Positions 35,301-48,688 are shown, numbered from the stretch's first letter. The stretch: 64,000 nucleotides of DNA from Owenia fusiformis (GCA_903813345.2 CAIIXF020000011.1:9398842-9462841); one strand, 5' to 3'. Numbers and translations are program-made. The notes: generated from the sequence alone by a model not told the origin.

Positions 35301-36765
35301 GTAAGTGAAAGCACTATTTTGACTATTACTATTTCTTTTGCAAGATGTGTATGGGAAAGCACTATTTTGACCATTACTATTTCTTTTGCAAGATGTGTAT
35401 GGGAAAGCACTATTTTGACCATTACTATTGCTTTTGCAAGAAGTGTAAGTGAAAGCACTATTTTGACCATTACTATTTCTTTTGCAAGATGTGTATGGGA
35501 AAGCACTATTTTGACCATTACTATTGCTTTTGCAAGAAGTGTATGGGAAAGCACTATTTTGACCATTTCTATTGCTTTTGCTATTGCTTGTGAAAGCATT
35601 ATTTTGACCATTACTAATGTTTTTGCAAGATATGGATGTGAAAGCATTATTATGACCATTACTATTGTTTTTGCAAGATGTGTATGTGAAAGCATTATTA
35701 TGACCATTACTAATGTTTTTGCAAGATGTGTATGTGAAAGCATTATTTTGACCATTACTATTGTTTTGCAAGAAGTGTATGGGAAAGCACTATTTTGACC
35801 ATTACTATTGTTTTTGCAAGATGTGTATGGAAAAGCACTATTTTGACCATTACTATTGCTTTTGCAAGAAGTGTAAGTGAAAGCACTATTTTGACCATTA
35901 CTATTTCTTTTGCAAGATGTGTATGTGAAAGCATTATTTTGACCATTACTATTGTTTTTGCAAGATATGGATGTGAAAGCATTATTTTGACCATTACTAT
36001 TGTTTTTGCAAGATGTGTATGTGAAAGCATTATTTTGACCATTACTATTGTTTTTGCAAGATATGGATGTGAAAGCATTATTATGACCATTACTAATGTT
36101 TTTGCAAGATATGGATGTGAAAGCATTATTATGACCATTACTATTGTTTTTGCAAGATGTGTATGTGAAAGCATTATTTTGACCATTACTATTGTTTTTG
36201 CAAGATATGGATGTGAAAGCATTATTATGACCATTACTAATGTTTTTGCAAGATATGGATGTGAAAGCATTATTATGACCATTACTAATGTTTTTGCAAG
36301 ATATGGATGTGAAAGCATTATTATGACCATTACTAATGTTTTTGCAATATGTGTATGTGAAAGCATTATTTTGACCATTACTATTGTTTTTGCAAGATGT
36401 GTATGTGAAAGCACTATTTTGACCATTACTATTGCTTTTGCAAGAAGTGTAAGTGAAAGCACTATTTTGACCATTACTATTTCTTTTGCAAGATGTGTAT
36501 GGGAAAGCACTATTTTGACCATTACTATTGCTTTTGCAAGAAGTGTATGTGAAAGCACTATTTTGACCATCACTATTGCTTTTGCAAGAAGTGTATGTGA
36601 AAGCACTATTTTGACCATTACTATTGCTTTTGCAAGAAGTGTGCGTGAAAGCACTATTTTGACCATTACTATTGTTTTTGCAAGATGTGTATGTGAAAGC
36701 ACTATTTTGACCATTACTATTGCTTTTGCAAGATGTGTATGGGATAGTGCTATTTCCTGACCATT
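32400..36765 (+). repeat. minisatellite, 48-bp unit, about 90 copies
   Basis: The unit is TTTGCAAGATGTGTATGTGA, then AAGCACTATTTTGACCATTA, then CTATTGTT (48 bp). Variants have ATATGGATG or AAGTGTA in place of GTGTATG, or lack about 12 bp. A longer block containing TTTTTTCAAGATAAAAGCAC, then TATTTAGATCATTACTG recurs at about 32993, 33402, 35068 and 35247, so larger segments were duplicated. Because 48 is a multiple of three, frames up to 344 codons stay open on both strands; these encode 16-residue repeats and I do not regard them as genes. Confidence 0.95.
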
Positions 36766-39314
36766 GCTATTTATGCCAGAGGAGGTTGAGAAAGTACTAG
36801 CCTGACCATAGATTTAGCCAGTGATGTAGTATAATGAAAATGTTCACAGAACGTTGATGTCAGCTGTGTTAGTCTCAGATGTTAAGTTCTTGCAAAATAT
36901 TTCCTCATTTATTCATTTTTCATTTTTAAACATGCAGATCATCTTCAGTGATCCATAAAATTTAAATGACAAATATAAAATAGGTCTGTTGACTCTTCAA
37001 AATATAAAATATTTTCATGGAATCTAAAGGAATGAGTATTTTATGTCTGAAGGGAGCAACATAGTAAAGATGATTAGGTATTGGTCTTTTAGTCTTATTA
37101 CTGAAACGAAGCATATCTTTCCAATTATTGAAGGCAGATCAGGAGCTATTGCTCTTTTATGGAGAAAATGAGTAAAAACGAATCAGTATGAAAAAAGAAT
37201 GCAATTCTTTAAACATGTTAATATGTGCTCAATTTCTACTTTATTTAAATTATTTATTTTTAATACTTATTTCATGGAATTTTATGTTTAAAAAAACTAT
37301 CAATAGTTTGCTTCGAGAAAGAAATTAATCTTCTTAAGATGTTTTCACATGAGGCAGCCTATTAGGTCTCTTCCAATCAATCCAACACTGCATTGGTTCA
37401 ATACGCTTCTCAAAACCTAAAATAATCACGAGGAAAACCAAAGAATTGAGAAGATGAATGAAGCTACAGATATTAATATAAATACCACAAAAGGAGAAAC
37501 AATCACACATAAGAGAAAAAAATGAATATCTAAGACAGCTGGTTGATATTTTAGAAGGTTTCGTTTGCTTTAATAGCCACTTATTGGTTTGTGTAGCAGA
37601 CTTTAGCAGATTCGCAGATCTGAAACTTCTTGCTTGGATTTGGATACTATCAACACTACAGATATCAGGTGAGTTTTACTTCACAGCTGGATGCAATCTG
37701 CAAAATGGAATTGCTTTTTATGATGGTTATGTAGTCATTTAACTTACTTTTTCATATACATTAATAGCTTTAAAATGTCTGCTTCAAGAGAAGATCATAA
37801 CATTGATAATCAATGAGATAACACCACTGTAATAGTTTTTATATGAAAAATTAGCATTAGAAGGCCAATGCACATTCCCGGGTGCACACTGAGGTGATAT
37901 AAAAAAATTTCCCCAAGATTATTTCATGAGAAACATTGAATGTCAAAATATTTAGATGAATAAGAAAACTATAGTAACAACAACAATATCTTACCTTTTT
38001 AAGGTAGGATAAAAAACTTGTTTATACCATCATGTCCTTTTTGCTATAAAACCATATATTCATAAATTACAACCATATATCACTAGCAAATGTGCTTTTA
38101 TAATTTTTTCCTATTTATAAGAACTTTGACAACAAAAAATCAAAAATGATTTCAAAAGGCCATGTAGTAGATTTGCTATAAATAATAGGTGAATACATAA
38201 AAATCAAATATCATTTTGGAAAAATTTGGTATACATGAAACCATAGTTGGCATACTTATTGAAATATTTTAACTTTTTCATCACATGTATTTGTACTAAC
38301 TATTGATTGCAAAAGACAAGTCTCGGTTTGGAGAACAGTCTATTGGGCTGATAACATTATAATGAAAAATATAGAAATAACACCCAAAACAAATTATGAA
38401 TATTCAAAAGAGGATATTTAAATCTACAATATGTAAAAATATCAAAATTGTCCAAAACAGGCGTAACATGCAGTAGACTGATGAACTTGGTTCTCCAAAC
38501 ATGAAGAATATGTCAAATAATAAAGTACTAGCCATATAAAAAACATAATGTAAAAATACACCAAGTTACACTTACTTCAAAACAGGAAACCTAATTTTGA
38601 AACACTAAAATGATATAGACTCCTTTATTGTTGAAAAAGTGATTTTGACCCATTAAATGGAAATGAGCACTGATTCCCAAGAATGGAGTTTTCATTCGTC
38701 TAAAAATTGTTCATGCACAGACAGACAATTAGTAGGCTACATTAGCCTCACCAAGTGAACCAAAAATACCATCATAATATTATCCATGTCATCTCATGTC
38801 ATCTGATATTTACAATGTCATCTTATATTTTATCTAAAGAAAGTAAGAAAACAGAAAGTTGTGATGAGAATCAGAATGCTTCTAGTCTTAGACTTAAATT
38901 ATCTACTGGGAAATCATTGTGTGAGGTGAAAAAATGAAAGAAGCTCCTGAAAAGGAATCAAATGTGAACCAGTGTATCGCTAGAGTCAACACTAATAAAT
39001 GGATAAGGGATTTGGAAAAAAAAATTCTCTGCTCAATTTGAAGTGAATCAAAAATTACCTCTTTACCATTTTTTCAATTTAACATTTCAAAAACTGTAGT
39101 TGTAGGGTAGACAGAAAATGAGAAACTTTGAGAAACTGTTATTTGACCTTAAAAGTAACCTTTGACCTTGACATAAATATATTGCTTTTGTTTCAACTGC
39201 CAAATATTTTGAGCATTCCATGCATGGGAGAGCAAAATATTAAAAATGATGACATGTAGATGACATAATTCTTGACGACTGTATATGCTTGACCATTATG
39301 ATATTGCCAAGTAA

Positions 39315-39715
39315 AAAGCGGGCGAATGCATTGCATAATATATAATTTAGTATGCCCCCTGGGTATCATGAAAAAGAACAATGATTCCATGCGTTGCAAA
39401 TTACATGCTCACACATTTTCAACAATAGCAGTTCCTCCAAGTGTACTTAAACTGTTAATTACAATGTGTCAAACTTGTCGGGTAACAGCGTTTCGTTGTC
39501 AACCGCACCGGCTTGTTGCTAGTGCACCACAGGAGTGCAATAAACCGTGATGTCTTTCAAAAGAATTATGTGTGTGTTAGTGCACTCGAATGAGTTTGTA
39601 TTTTGCGCTACGGGGCATTCTGTTCTTTTTCTTGATACCTGGGGTGAAATCTTATTACCTATTACACAATGCACCATGCACGTCACAGGTGATTCAAAAA
39701 TCCAGCATAAAAGAA
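39315..39715 (+). mobile_element. foldback element F, copy 1
   Basis: The left arm (GCATTGCATAATATATAATT ... CCTGGGTATCATGAAAAAGA) and the right arm (TCTTTTTCTTGATACCTGGG ... ACACAATGCACC) are long inverted repeats of about 100 bp. Both arms continue to GCAAATTACATG/GCGCAAAATAC. A second copy, inverted, is at 48307-48688. Confidence 0.65.
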
Positions 39716-40932
39716 TCATCTATTAATTATAGCATATCTTGGCAAACAAGTTACTATGAAATAAGTTAGAAATACTGTAGTGATAAGCATGTAAAGTTAT
39801 TGGGAAACTAACAATCATGTTGAACCCTTAAAGAAGATTTTTGACAAATCATGTGTGAATGTTGGTTTTATATTTTTTATATCTTCTTGGTCATTTCTAA
39901 AATCATTCCCTCAGTTTGAACTTTCACAATATATTGTCATTTTTAAAATTATTTATTTGGAATGCAAACATTTTATGTTTACATTTTTGAGATATAAATT
40001 GTGAATGAGAACTACTTAGTAAGGTTTAGATAAATTGCTGAACATGTTCACTTCTTCATAATAACTATATAATATACAAGAACGGAAACTCCAGGAGGGA
40101 AACCTTTGCCTGTGTAATAATTCAGTTGTTCATGTTTAACACAGACTCCCAAGATACGGTTTTAACACAAGTCCCCTTCATTAGGGAGGTTAAGATTAGC
40201 GAAAATAGCCCATTTACCTATACCTATACGTAGTTTGATATTTTGTTATTACACTGTGGCATTCTACCTAAGTTACAGAGTTTGCAATACGTAATTACCT
40301 ATCAATGGCCGAAGATAGATAATTCGAAAACGTAATATGTATTTATCTATCTAACAAATTCTGTCATTTGTAGATCAAATATCATTCTTAGAACTTTAAA
40401 ATAGTGACAACAAACATTTCTCATTCGATCTGCATAAAAATTAAGTGGCTGAACACCACCATTGATGTGATAAATGTTGCCATGTGATGATGCATGAAAT
40501 TGTTGAATTTACACATTCTTCATCAGTTTTGCTTATTGTAAATGTATGACATTAGTCATTTTCTCTTGGTTTTTATTGTTTGATTGTACCTATTTTGTCA
40601 CTCTCATTGCTGGATCATGCTAAAAATTTAATAGTTCGCCTTAAGTCTCTGCCCAATTAGCAACAACAACAAGTTTTGAAACGAATTCCTCACCTGTGAT
40701 GGCCAGGTGATTGTTTATGACCAAGTAATTGTTTATGTCTTACCTCATTTGACAATGATTACCAATTATAAGGTAAACCTAGATTTATTTGTTGTAAAAT
40801 GGTACCATGGGTACTGCACTCATATGGGAAGGTTTCAATATTTTTAATATTTAGCAGCAGGAGCTAAGAATAATTAAGGATGTGAAAGGTAAGTAATAAT
40901 TTTGAAGAACGTAATAGGCTGAAATTGAAAAC

Positions 40933-42249
40933 ATAGGTGCTAGTTTGGATCGATAAATCAGCCAGCCAGGAAAAGGGGTCTTATCATAGATTTTTTCAAT
41001 ATTCTGATTTTTTGTTTATCTAAAAAGCACAAAGAGACCTTTTAAATTGGCCATGGCTTGTGTCAGATATGTTTGGACAGACAGGCAAGTGGGTGATAAC
41101 AATAGCTCACCATGTGGGCTAATAATAAAGGACCCACGGTCCTGTGCTCACACAGTGTTTTGTGCAGCCAATGATGATTGACTTTATACATGAGAAAGTT
41201 CCCTGAAAATGACTTTATGTCAAATTTTATAGAGTAAACACCAAAAACTGTAATTTCAACAGCTTTGAAATCTTGAGAGAACATAAGTTCAATAACCCAG
41301 GTGCGAGTAGACATAATCTTGATTTACGTCATTAAAAATTCAAAATTCAGTCAAAGTAATATCATATTTGAAATCTACAGGTAAAATTACATCTAGAAAT
41401 GCGGTTTTAAAAAGTGTTTATCAACTTTGAAAAATTAATTTTCTTTGAAAATGTGACTTCTAGCTCGGGGAGATTCCCCATAGACCCCATGCTATAAAAT
41501 CACAAAAAATGAAATATCTTTTCTTTTAGTGGACAGATAATATTTTGCTTTACTGGACATATTTTCATTAGTATAAGTATCACACGCATAAGGGTTATAT
41601 ATGAAAATTGAGCCACTTAAATTGATAATATTCAAGTTTAAGGGAACTTTCTTATATACCTGCCATGTTAATTGACCCGAATCAGCCACCTGGTGGTGAA
41701 ACTGGTAACTACCTACTCGCATTTGGGTAATTGGCCGCCAATCTGTACATGTATATTGAAAAATCAGGTTTTCAGCTTTTTTTGGTCATAACTCCACAAA
41801 TATTTTCTTTAAATTGTGCAAGTTCTTTAATTTATATGTTATCAATAGTTTCTACAAGTTTAGCAAAATATGTTACAAATTTCAAAATGGCCACCACTTT
41901 TATTGTAGAAAAATCATGCTCATAGCTGCTATCTGTTAGTGTGCTAGTGAAATTCCTCTGGTCCAACTCCATTGTGGAAATTGGTAGTTTAGCCTGGCCA
42001 TAGAAAAACTGGTCTGATCACAAAACTTAAAATTGTGCTACAGAGTCAAAAATGTGCCCAAGATAAAGAGGAAAATGTGCTGAATTCAAATCAGACTTCA
42101 TGGTCTGTATAGGTGACACAAGCCATGGCCAATTTAAAAGGTCTCTTTGTGCTTTTTAGATAAACAAAAAATCAGAATATTGAAAAAATCTATAATAAGA
42201 CCCCTTTTCCTATGGCCCTGCTGATTTATCGATCTAAACTAGCACCTAT
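40933..42249. mobile_element. DNA element with 133-bp terminal inverted repeats
   Basis: The left arm 40933-41065 (ATAGGTGCTAGTTTGGATCG ... GGCCATGGCTTGTGTCA) is inverted at 42114-42249 (TGACACAAGCCATGGCC ... AGCACCTAT) with few mismatches. The 1317-bp element has no transposase frame. A target duplication is not obvious. I cannot place it in a superfamily. Confidence 0.75.
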
Positions 42250-42424
42250 ACAGCAACTACTACAAGTTATTTGAAAGTTCTACTTCAACAAAGTGTCTAG
42301 TATTTACAGAAAATTTGAAAAATCAGCAATTTCTTGGGAACCGGGCGAACTAGGGAAATGGCAATGATAGGTAAAATAGGCATTATGGATATGCATAAAA
42401 TGAATGTGGATATGACTCAATCCG

Positions 42425-42500
42425 AAAAGCAGTTTTAATTTGAGCGGCCAATGTTGACGGGTGGATGGACAGACCAACGGACGGACGCCTGGTCGATCCC
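42425..42500 (+). repeat. GGAC-rich simple sequence
   Basis: GTTGACGGGTGGATGGACAG, then ACCAACGGACGGACGCC, then CGATCCCATAGG resembles the simple-sequence part before H4 hairpins, but the hairpin is not complete. Confidence 0.4.
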
Positions 42501-42939
42501 ATAGGCTCACTGTGTGATTCAAAAATATCTATAATCGAAGACAAAGTTTGTGAAAGAACTACAACAGTTGTTGTTTCTGTTCTTTTTCAAGCAATTGAAG
42601 GGGCAAGAAGGCCTGTAGAGAGAAAATTCAAATATTTTTACTTTTTCTGAGCTTAACATTTGGATTAACATCTTAGACATACCTATTTTCTTAAAATGTG
42701 TGGATAAAATATCAATTTCAGCATTAAGAAGTGTAAATTCAGTTCAAAATTTCTATAAAGGGAGTTCATCCAGGGGGTTACTTTGTAGATAATAAAAAAT
42801 ATATGTTAGTCTTGATGAAATATCCAAACTTAAATATATTTTGACACTGGTCGATGACCGTCCCTCTGTACTAATTGGCAATATTTTCTGAGTATTTGGT
42901 CAAAATAAGATTTGAATTGTCACTTATTATTATCATTAT

Positions 42940-43905
42940 TATTATTTATTCAGTAAACTATGTATTAAAATACAGACAATGAATTGTGTATATTCCCGAC
43001 AGGGTGGTAAGTTGCCTACATAGAAACAGAGGGGGATCTGTTTGTGTGCAAATGCTTGTAATGGGTGGTAAGTGAATTGTGTGTCATAGAGCCCTAAATA
43101 TAAAGTATACAAATGATATTCAATTATTGACAAAGTACTTTTCAGCTCTCTTTTCATGATGGGAACACTTCGAGAAGATTGAATCTTGTTTGGTAATTGA
43201 TTCCAAATTGTTGGTGCTGCGAAAGTTAACATTGAAATGCCATAGTTCGTCTGTACCTTGGGTTTATCATAAGAATCCTTGTTTCTAGTATTGTTTTCAT
43301 GTCTCGCCTGGACCATTTTGAAAAAAAGTTAAGAAAAACTTTCTGGTAGTTATCAAGCTTATTTATCCATTTATACATGAATAAACATCTCTGTTGTATG
43401 TATATGTCAAAAATAATTATAATAAAAAGGTTTAACTGTTTGAATAATGGTAGGGACTGAGCTCTATAATTGCTGTTTGTTGCAATGCGGGTGGATTTCT
43501 TTTGCACAAGATATAAAGAATTTAATGAACTACATGTTTCACCCCAAATAACATTGCCATAAGATGAAAATATATAAGTGAATAATAGATGCTCATAAAA
43601 CCACTGATATTCAACAGTTGTTTAACTCTATATAAAATACCAATTGTCCTAGAAATTTTTGCATTAACAGAAGCAATATGCCGTTTTCAGTTCAAATGGA
43701 TATCTATTGTTATTCCAAGAAAGTTAATATGATCAACTTGTTCAAGTTGTTTGTCATTTAGATAGATTTTAATATTGTTTGCATTAAATCTTTTTTGTCT
43801 TGAGGAAAAAATGATATATATTGTTTTATTAGCATTGAGTGATAATTTGTTTGTGACCAGCCATTCCTCAATATGTTTCAGTTCAATATTTAAAGTTTCT
43901 GTAAT
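42940..43905 (-). mobile_element. LINE fragment (CR1/Jockey-like), RT C-terminal part
   Basis: On the minus strand, with frameshifts, it reads LNIELKHIEEWLVTNKLSLN, then ANKTIYIIFSSRQ, DHINFLGITID, ISRTIGILYRVKQLL and, at the end, APTIWNQLPNKIQSSRSVPI. These blocks follow the YADD motif in non-LTR retrotransposon reverse transcriptases (WL--NKLSLN--KT, FLG--ID, WN-LP--I). The catalytic core is missing, so it is 5'-truncated. Confidence 0.85.
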
Positions 43906-44075
43906 TTATGGACAAAATAATGACCTTGACACTTTAAATGTAAAATTAAATGCTATTTGAAGAGAAGACAAATGACCTTGTCAGCTTGAAATGGCCAAAT
44001 CAAATTAAAAAATTAAAAAAACTGGTTAAAGACAATATAAATCATTAAATTCCTTTAGACCTAATATCCTGAATG

Positions 44076-44275
44076 TTAATTAAGGATTTTAGCCTTGGAC
44101 TCAGTCAGTGCATTGTGTGCTGAACCATTCCACGAAGATGTTGTTTCCAAATCTTTGCATGACCCCGCAGGGCGAATACAAAGTTTAGGAAACAGCATCG
44201 GAGTGGAATGAAGCAGCCACAATTCATTCAGTCTTGAGCTTAAATTCTTTTCATGCATATTTTCTATAAAATCAC
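44076..44275 (-). other. open frame with an in-phase acceptor; possible cryptic exon
   Basis: After TAACTTTTAG/GT on the minus strand the frame reads DFIENMHEKNLSSRLNELWL, then LHSTPMLFPKLCIRPAGSCK and DLETTSSWNGSAHNALTESK, ending at TAA. The acceptor is in phase 1, matching the surrounding MDN1 exons. A weak donor (AATG/GTTCAG) would keep phase 1. I see no similarity I can name; it may be an alternative last or cassette exon, or chance. Confidence 0.25.
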
Positions 44276-45389
44276 CTAAAAGTTACAAAATCACTAAAAG
44301 AATATATTTTCAACGAAACTTTTTACAAGGGTCAAGTATTGGAACACTCAATTTCAATCTCAATTTCTTAGCAACTGTACGCAACAAATACGTTATTGAT
44401 ATTTCACACACTGTTCATTATGTGAATACTCTGTTTGGATTGGCTGGAATCAAACACACCTTGCCTAGCTATGTGTGAATTCAGTGCCCCTAGTGGGACA
44501 TTTCAGCAAGAAATCAAATCAACCCCAGATAGACATATCTTCATAAACAATTCTCTTATGTGCCATATCAAGCATAAGGCAAATGAAATAACTCTGTGAA
44601 ATACAAGTCTAACAAAACATTTCAGAGAAATATAAATTGTATCTGCATGTACTTGCAATATAATCTAATAAATGTGAATAAAATAATGAATACAAAACAT
44701 GATTATGAATAAAATTCAATGTTTACTGAATGTAAATAAGCATTTGAAGAATTCTCTGTTGGCCAATCTCTTCATTACTATTGATGGCTTTTAACTAATC
44801 TTTTCCTAATCAAGTTTTCTATCTCCATAATAAATTTCACAGGGAGATATATGAATGATAGGCTAGAATTCATGAAATCATGTGCTACATAACTAAGTTT
44901 ACCCTCTATACTAAGCTTGTGCATGCCTTATTCATTGCAGACATTTTTTTGATTTTACAACATAAGTTCTACTGCAAAACATATGCAGCCTGATCCATTC
45001 AAATTATGCAATAACCAGATGCTACAATGCTAGAGATTCAGAAAATTTGTTGTTATTTTCTGATCAAGGGAGAAGAATCCTCAGATGGATAAAAACCGAT
45101 GAATCATAATCTTGAAGTATGATTGATAATATCTGAAATTAGCAATTGCTGGTAGAAGTGGTTTTGCATTACACAGAATTCCTAAAATAACTGAAATAAA
45201 CCCCTTTATGGTAACAGATTACACGAGATTAGAGTCCTAGACTTAAATATTAGATTCAATTGTGTAAAGAGTATGAAAAAAGATCTTATTAAACAAACAG
45301 AAGTGAAACAGGAATTTAATTGTTCATTAATGTTGAAAATAAATTTCAATAAGTATGGATCCCACTATGCAACTGTTATTTGGGACAAA

Positions 45390-46700
45390 ATATAATATGA
45401 ATCACCCTTATGGTAGAAATCACCCTTGGGGAGAATGCAACCTTACTTATGGTAGAAATCACCCATGAGGAGAATACCGCCTTATGATAGAAATCATCCT
45501 TGGGGAGAATGCAACCTTACTTATGGTAGAAATCACCCTTGGGGAGAATGCAACATTACTTATGGTAGAAATCACCCATGGGGAAAATGCAGCCTTATGG
45601 TAGAAAGCACTCTGGGGAGAATAGAACCTTACTTATGGTAGAAATCACCCCTGGGGAGAATACAACCTTACTTATGGTAGAAATCACCCCTGGGGAGAAT
45701 ACAACCTTACTTATGGTAGAAATCACCCTTGGGGAGAATGCAACCTTACCTATGGTAGAAATCACCTCGGGGAATGCAGCCTTATGGTAAAAATCACCCA
45801 TGGGAAGAATGTAGCCTTATGGTAGAAATCACCCTTTGGGAGAATGCAACCTTATTTATGGTAGAAATCACCCTTGGGGAGAATGCAACCTTACTTATGG
45901 TACAAATCACCAATGGGGAGAATGCAGCCGTATGATACAAATCACCCTTGGGGAGAATGCAACTTTATGGTAGAAATCACTCTTGGGGAGAATACAACCA
46001 TACTTATGGTAGAAATCACCCTTGGGGAGAATGCAATCTTAACTATGGTAGAAATCACCCTTGGGGAGAATGCAATCTTAACTATGGTAGAAATCACCCT
46101 TGGGGAGAATGCAATCTTACCTATGGTAGAAATCACCTCAGGGAATGCAGCCTTATGGTAAATATCACCCATGGGAAGAATGTAGCCTTATGGTAGAAAT
46201 CACCCTTTGGGAGAATGCAACCTTATTTATGGTAGAAATCACCCTTGGGGAGAATGCAACCTTACTTATGGTACAAATCACCAATGGGGAGAATGCAGCC
46301 GTATGATACAAATCACCCTTGGGGAGAATGCAATCTTACTTATGGTACAAATCACCCTTGAGGAGAATGCAACCTTACTTATGGTACAAATCACCCTTGG
46401 AGAGAATGCAACCTTACTTATGGTACAAATCACCCTTGGGGAGAATGCAATCTTACTTATGGTACAAATCACCCTTGAGGAGAATGCAACCTTACTTATG
46501 GTACAAATCACCCTTGGAGAGAATGCAACCTTACTTATGATACAAATCACCCTTGGGGAGAATGCAATCTTACTTATGGTACAAATCACCCTTGAGGAGA
46601 ATGCAACCTTACTTATGGTACAAATCACCCTTGAGGAGAATGCAACCTTACTTATGGTACAAATTACCCTTGGGGAGAATGCAACCTTATGATAGAAAAA
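45390..46700 (+). repeat. minisatellite, 39-bp unit, about 33 copies
   Basis: The unit is ACTTATGGTAGAAATCACCC, then TTGGGGAGAATGCAACCTT (39 bp), with shorter 32-34 bp variants and a GGTACAAATCACC subfamily from 46270 on. A block of about 360 bp (45560-45910) recurs at about 45970-46290. Because 39 is a multiple of three, frames such as LLMVQITLGENAT stay open; they are artefacts of the repeat. Confidence 0.95.
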
Positions 46701-46814
46701 ATCATACTTGGACTAAGAAACACCCTTGGTAAAAATCATCCTTAGACTGAGAAAGCACTCTTGGTAAAATCAAACTGAGAATAAAAACATCTGGCATTAC
46801 ATTGTTGCTACTCA

Positions 46815-47100
46815 CTAGCGAATCTAGATAAGGGCGTGGGAGGGCGCACACCTCCATAAAAAATCAGAATCTTAAGTGGAAATCAAAATACATGTAGATG
46901 GTTATAGATTGTCATTAATGCAGTGCATACGTTGAAATCAGACCCAGGTTGGGCCTACGTTCTAAAATTGGTCAGAATGTACCAAATGATGTTCAATTTT
47001 CAAAATTTTCTGGGGGGTACCCCCTATTCTTGCTTTGTTTCGCTCACAGTTATTATCAAACGCCCCCCCCCCAACTCGAAATCCTGATCTGCCCCTGCTA
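46815..47100 (+). repeat. possible MITE with GC-rich ends
   Basis: AAGGGCGTGGGAGGGC near 46828 and GATCTGCCCCTGCTACTC near 47085, with CCCCCCCC and GGGGGGTACCCCC runs between, resemble ends of animal MITEs. Pairing is weak. Confidence 0.35.
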
Positions 47101-48306
47101 CTCTGAACAAGTAAAATATCTTTCCATTTCCCAGCACAAAACATTAATCAGGTTAATAAAGTATTTCAAAAATATATATATTGATGAAAAGGTTTGGTAA
47201 CCAGAATATCTAATGATGTGCAATCATACTAGATGCCATCCTTACATCTCAAGGGTGTATTTGGTTACATATTAGTATTCCTGAAGAAAACATATTAGGT
47301 GTATATAAGCATGATGTCTTTTTTGCTGGGGTATTGCTCCTGAAACAACGAAGAATGCAACATAATACGTGACACTTAATGACACTACTCTCAACTTAAC
47401 AGAAATGTCTACAAGATTCGTTAATTCTCAAGTACAGACTTCTAGCCAATTATTGGTGACTAGTTCAAGATAATATACATGGCAATAACTGATCAAATGG
47501 TCTATTATAGTCTATATGAGTCTATTTATTGCCTAGAGAATATTATATTGACACATTCACCCATCAGAATAACTCCAAAATAGCTCCTAATTTGACCACT
47601 TCCTTTATGCTGGCTAGATATAGGTGATACTTTCCAATGATTGCTACACTAAGAGGAGATTGAAATTGTATTCCAATCATCATAATGTCTTGCTAATTCA
47701 ACACATCTTACAGAATAATGAACAGAGAATAAGATTTTATTCCAGGGCAGCAAGCTTGTACAGTGACATTTCTTAATTTCTGTGTGACTCAATGAGGTGG
47801 TGTCTGCAAGATTAATAGAATGTCCTTTCTAGCAATAATATATAGAGGCATCACATTTAGCCTCACCATATCAAGTGAGGCACCTCTTGAGAATGCAACG
47901 TGTCCTCACCAATGAGTGATCCAGATGCAACAACAAATCAGTTCTAGTATCCCTGTAAATGTGATTTCATTCCTTCATACAGTTTGATGATTTGATGTCA
48001 CTTAATTTAAATAAATAAAAAAGATAATGTGTCTTGCACTGTATAGTGGAATACTTCATGACTAAAATTTCTTATTTGAAAAATAGCGAGAAATTTGAAA
48101 TTTGATTTTTTGAGAAATTAAAAGCAGAATTTCTTTTTTCAAATAAGAATTATTTTCAATAAATCTCTAAAATAACATTACAAATAGTGAATGAATGAAT
48201 GATAAAAATATATTTTCAAACTTTGCATGAGCACTTTAAAATAGGTCCCTTAATATACACTACATCTAGCACACCCAAAATATTACAAGATCTACATTTT
48301 TACTGC

Positions 48307-48688
48307 ATTTTTGAATCACCCACAGTGGTGGTGCATTGCATAATAGATAATGAGATTTCCACCTGGGTATCAAGAAAAAGAAGAAAAGCCCCATACTGCA
48401 AATTACATGGTCGCATGTTTACAACAAAAAACTCATCTGAGCGTACTAACACTCACATAATTCTTTCAACAAGCCAGCGTGGTTGACATACACTGTTACC
48501 CGACAAGTTTGACACATCATAATTAGTGGTGCAATCGCGCTTGGATGAACTGCTATTGTTGAAAATGTGTGAGCATGTAATTTGCAACGCATGGACTCAT
48601 TGTTCTTTTTCATGATACCTCGGGGGGGGGGCATACTAAATTATATAATATTAAGCAATGCATTCGCCCGCGGGTCGTTCAAAAACAC
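48307..48688 (-). mobile_element. foldback element F, copy 2
   Basis: It matches 39315-39715 in reverse orientation (TTGAATCACC, GCATTGCATAATAGATAATG, CCTGGGTATCAAGAAAAAGA ... GCGAATGCATTGC inverse). The arms of about 100 bp pair, and the outermost TTGAATCACCC and GGGTCGTTCAA also pair partly. Confidence 0.65.

Noticed and set aside
32400-36765. CRISPR-like array
   Set aside because: Units are contiguous with no unique spacers, and the genome is eukaryotic.
38970-39010. A second Penelope-like end (AACACTAATAAATGGAT)
   Set aside because: Only about 17 bases match the Penelope-like inverted flank and no coding blocks adjoin it.
45578-46692. Open frames with MVEITLGENA or MVQITLGENAT repeats
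   Set aside because: Produced by the 39-bp tandem array.
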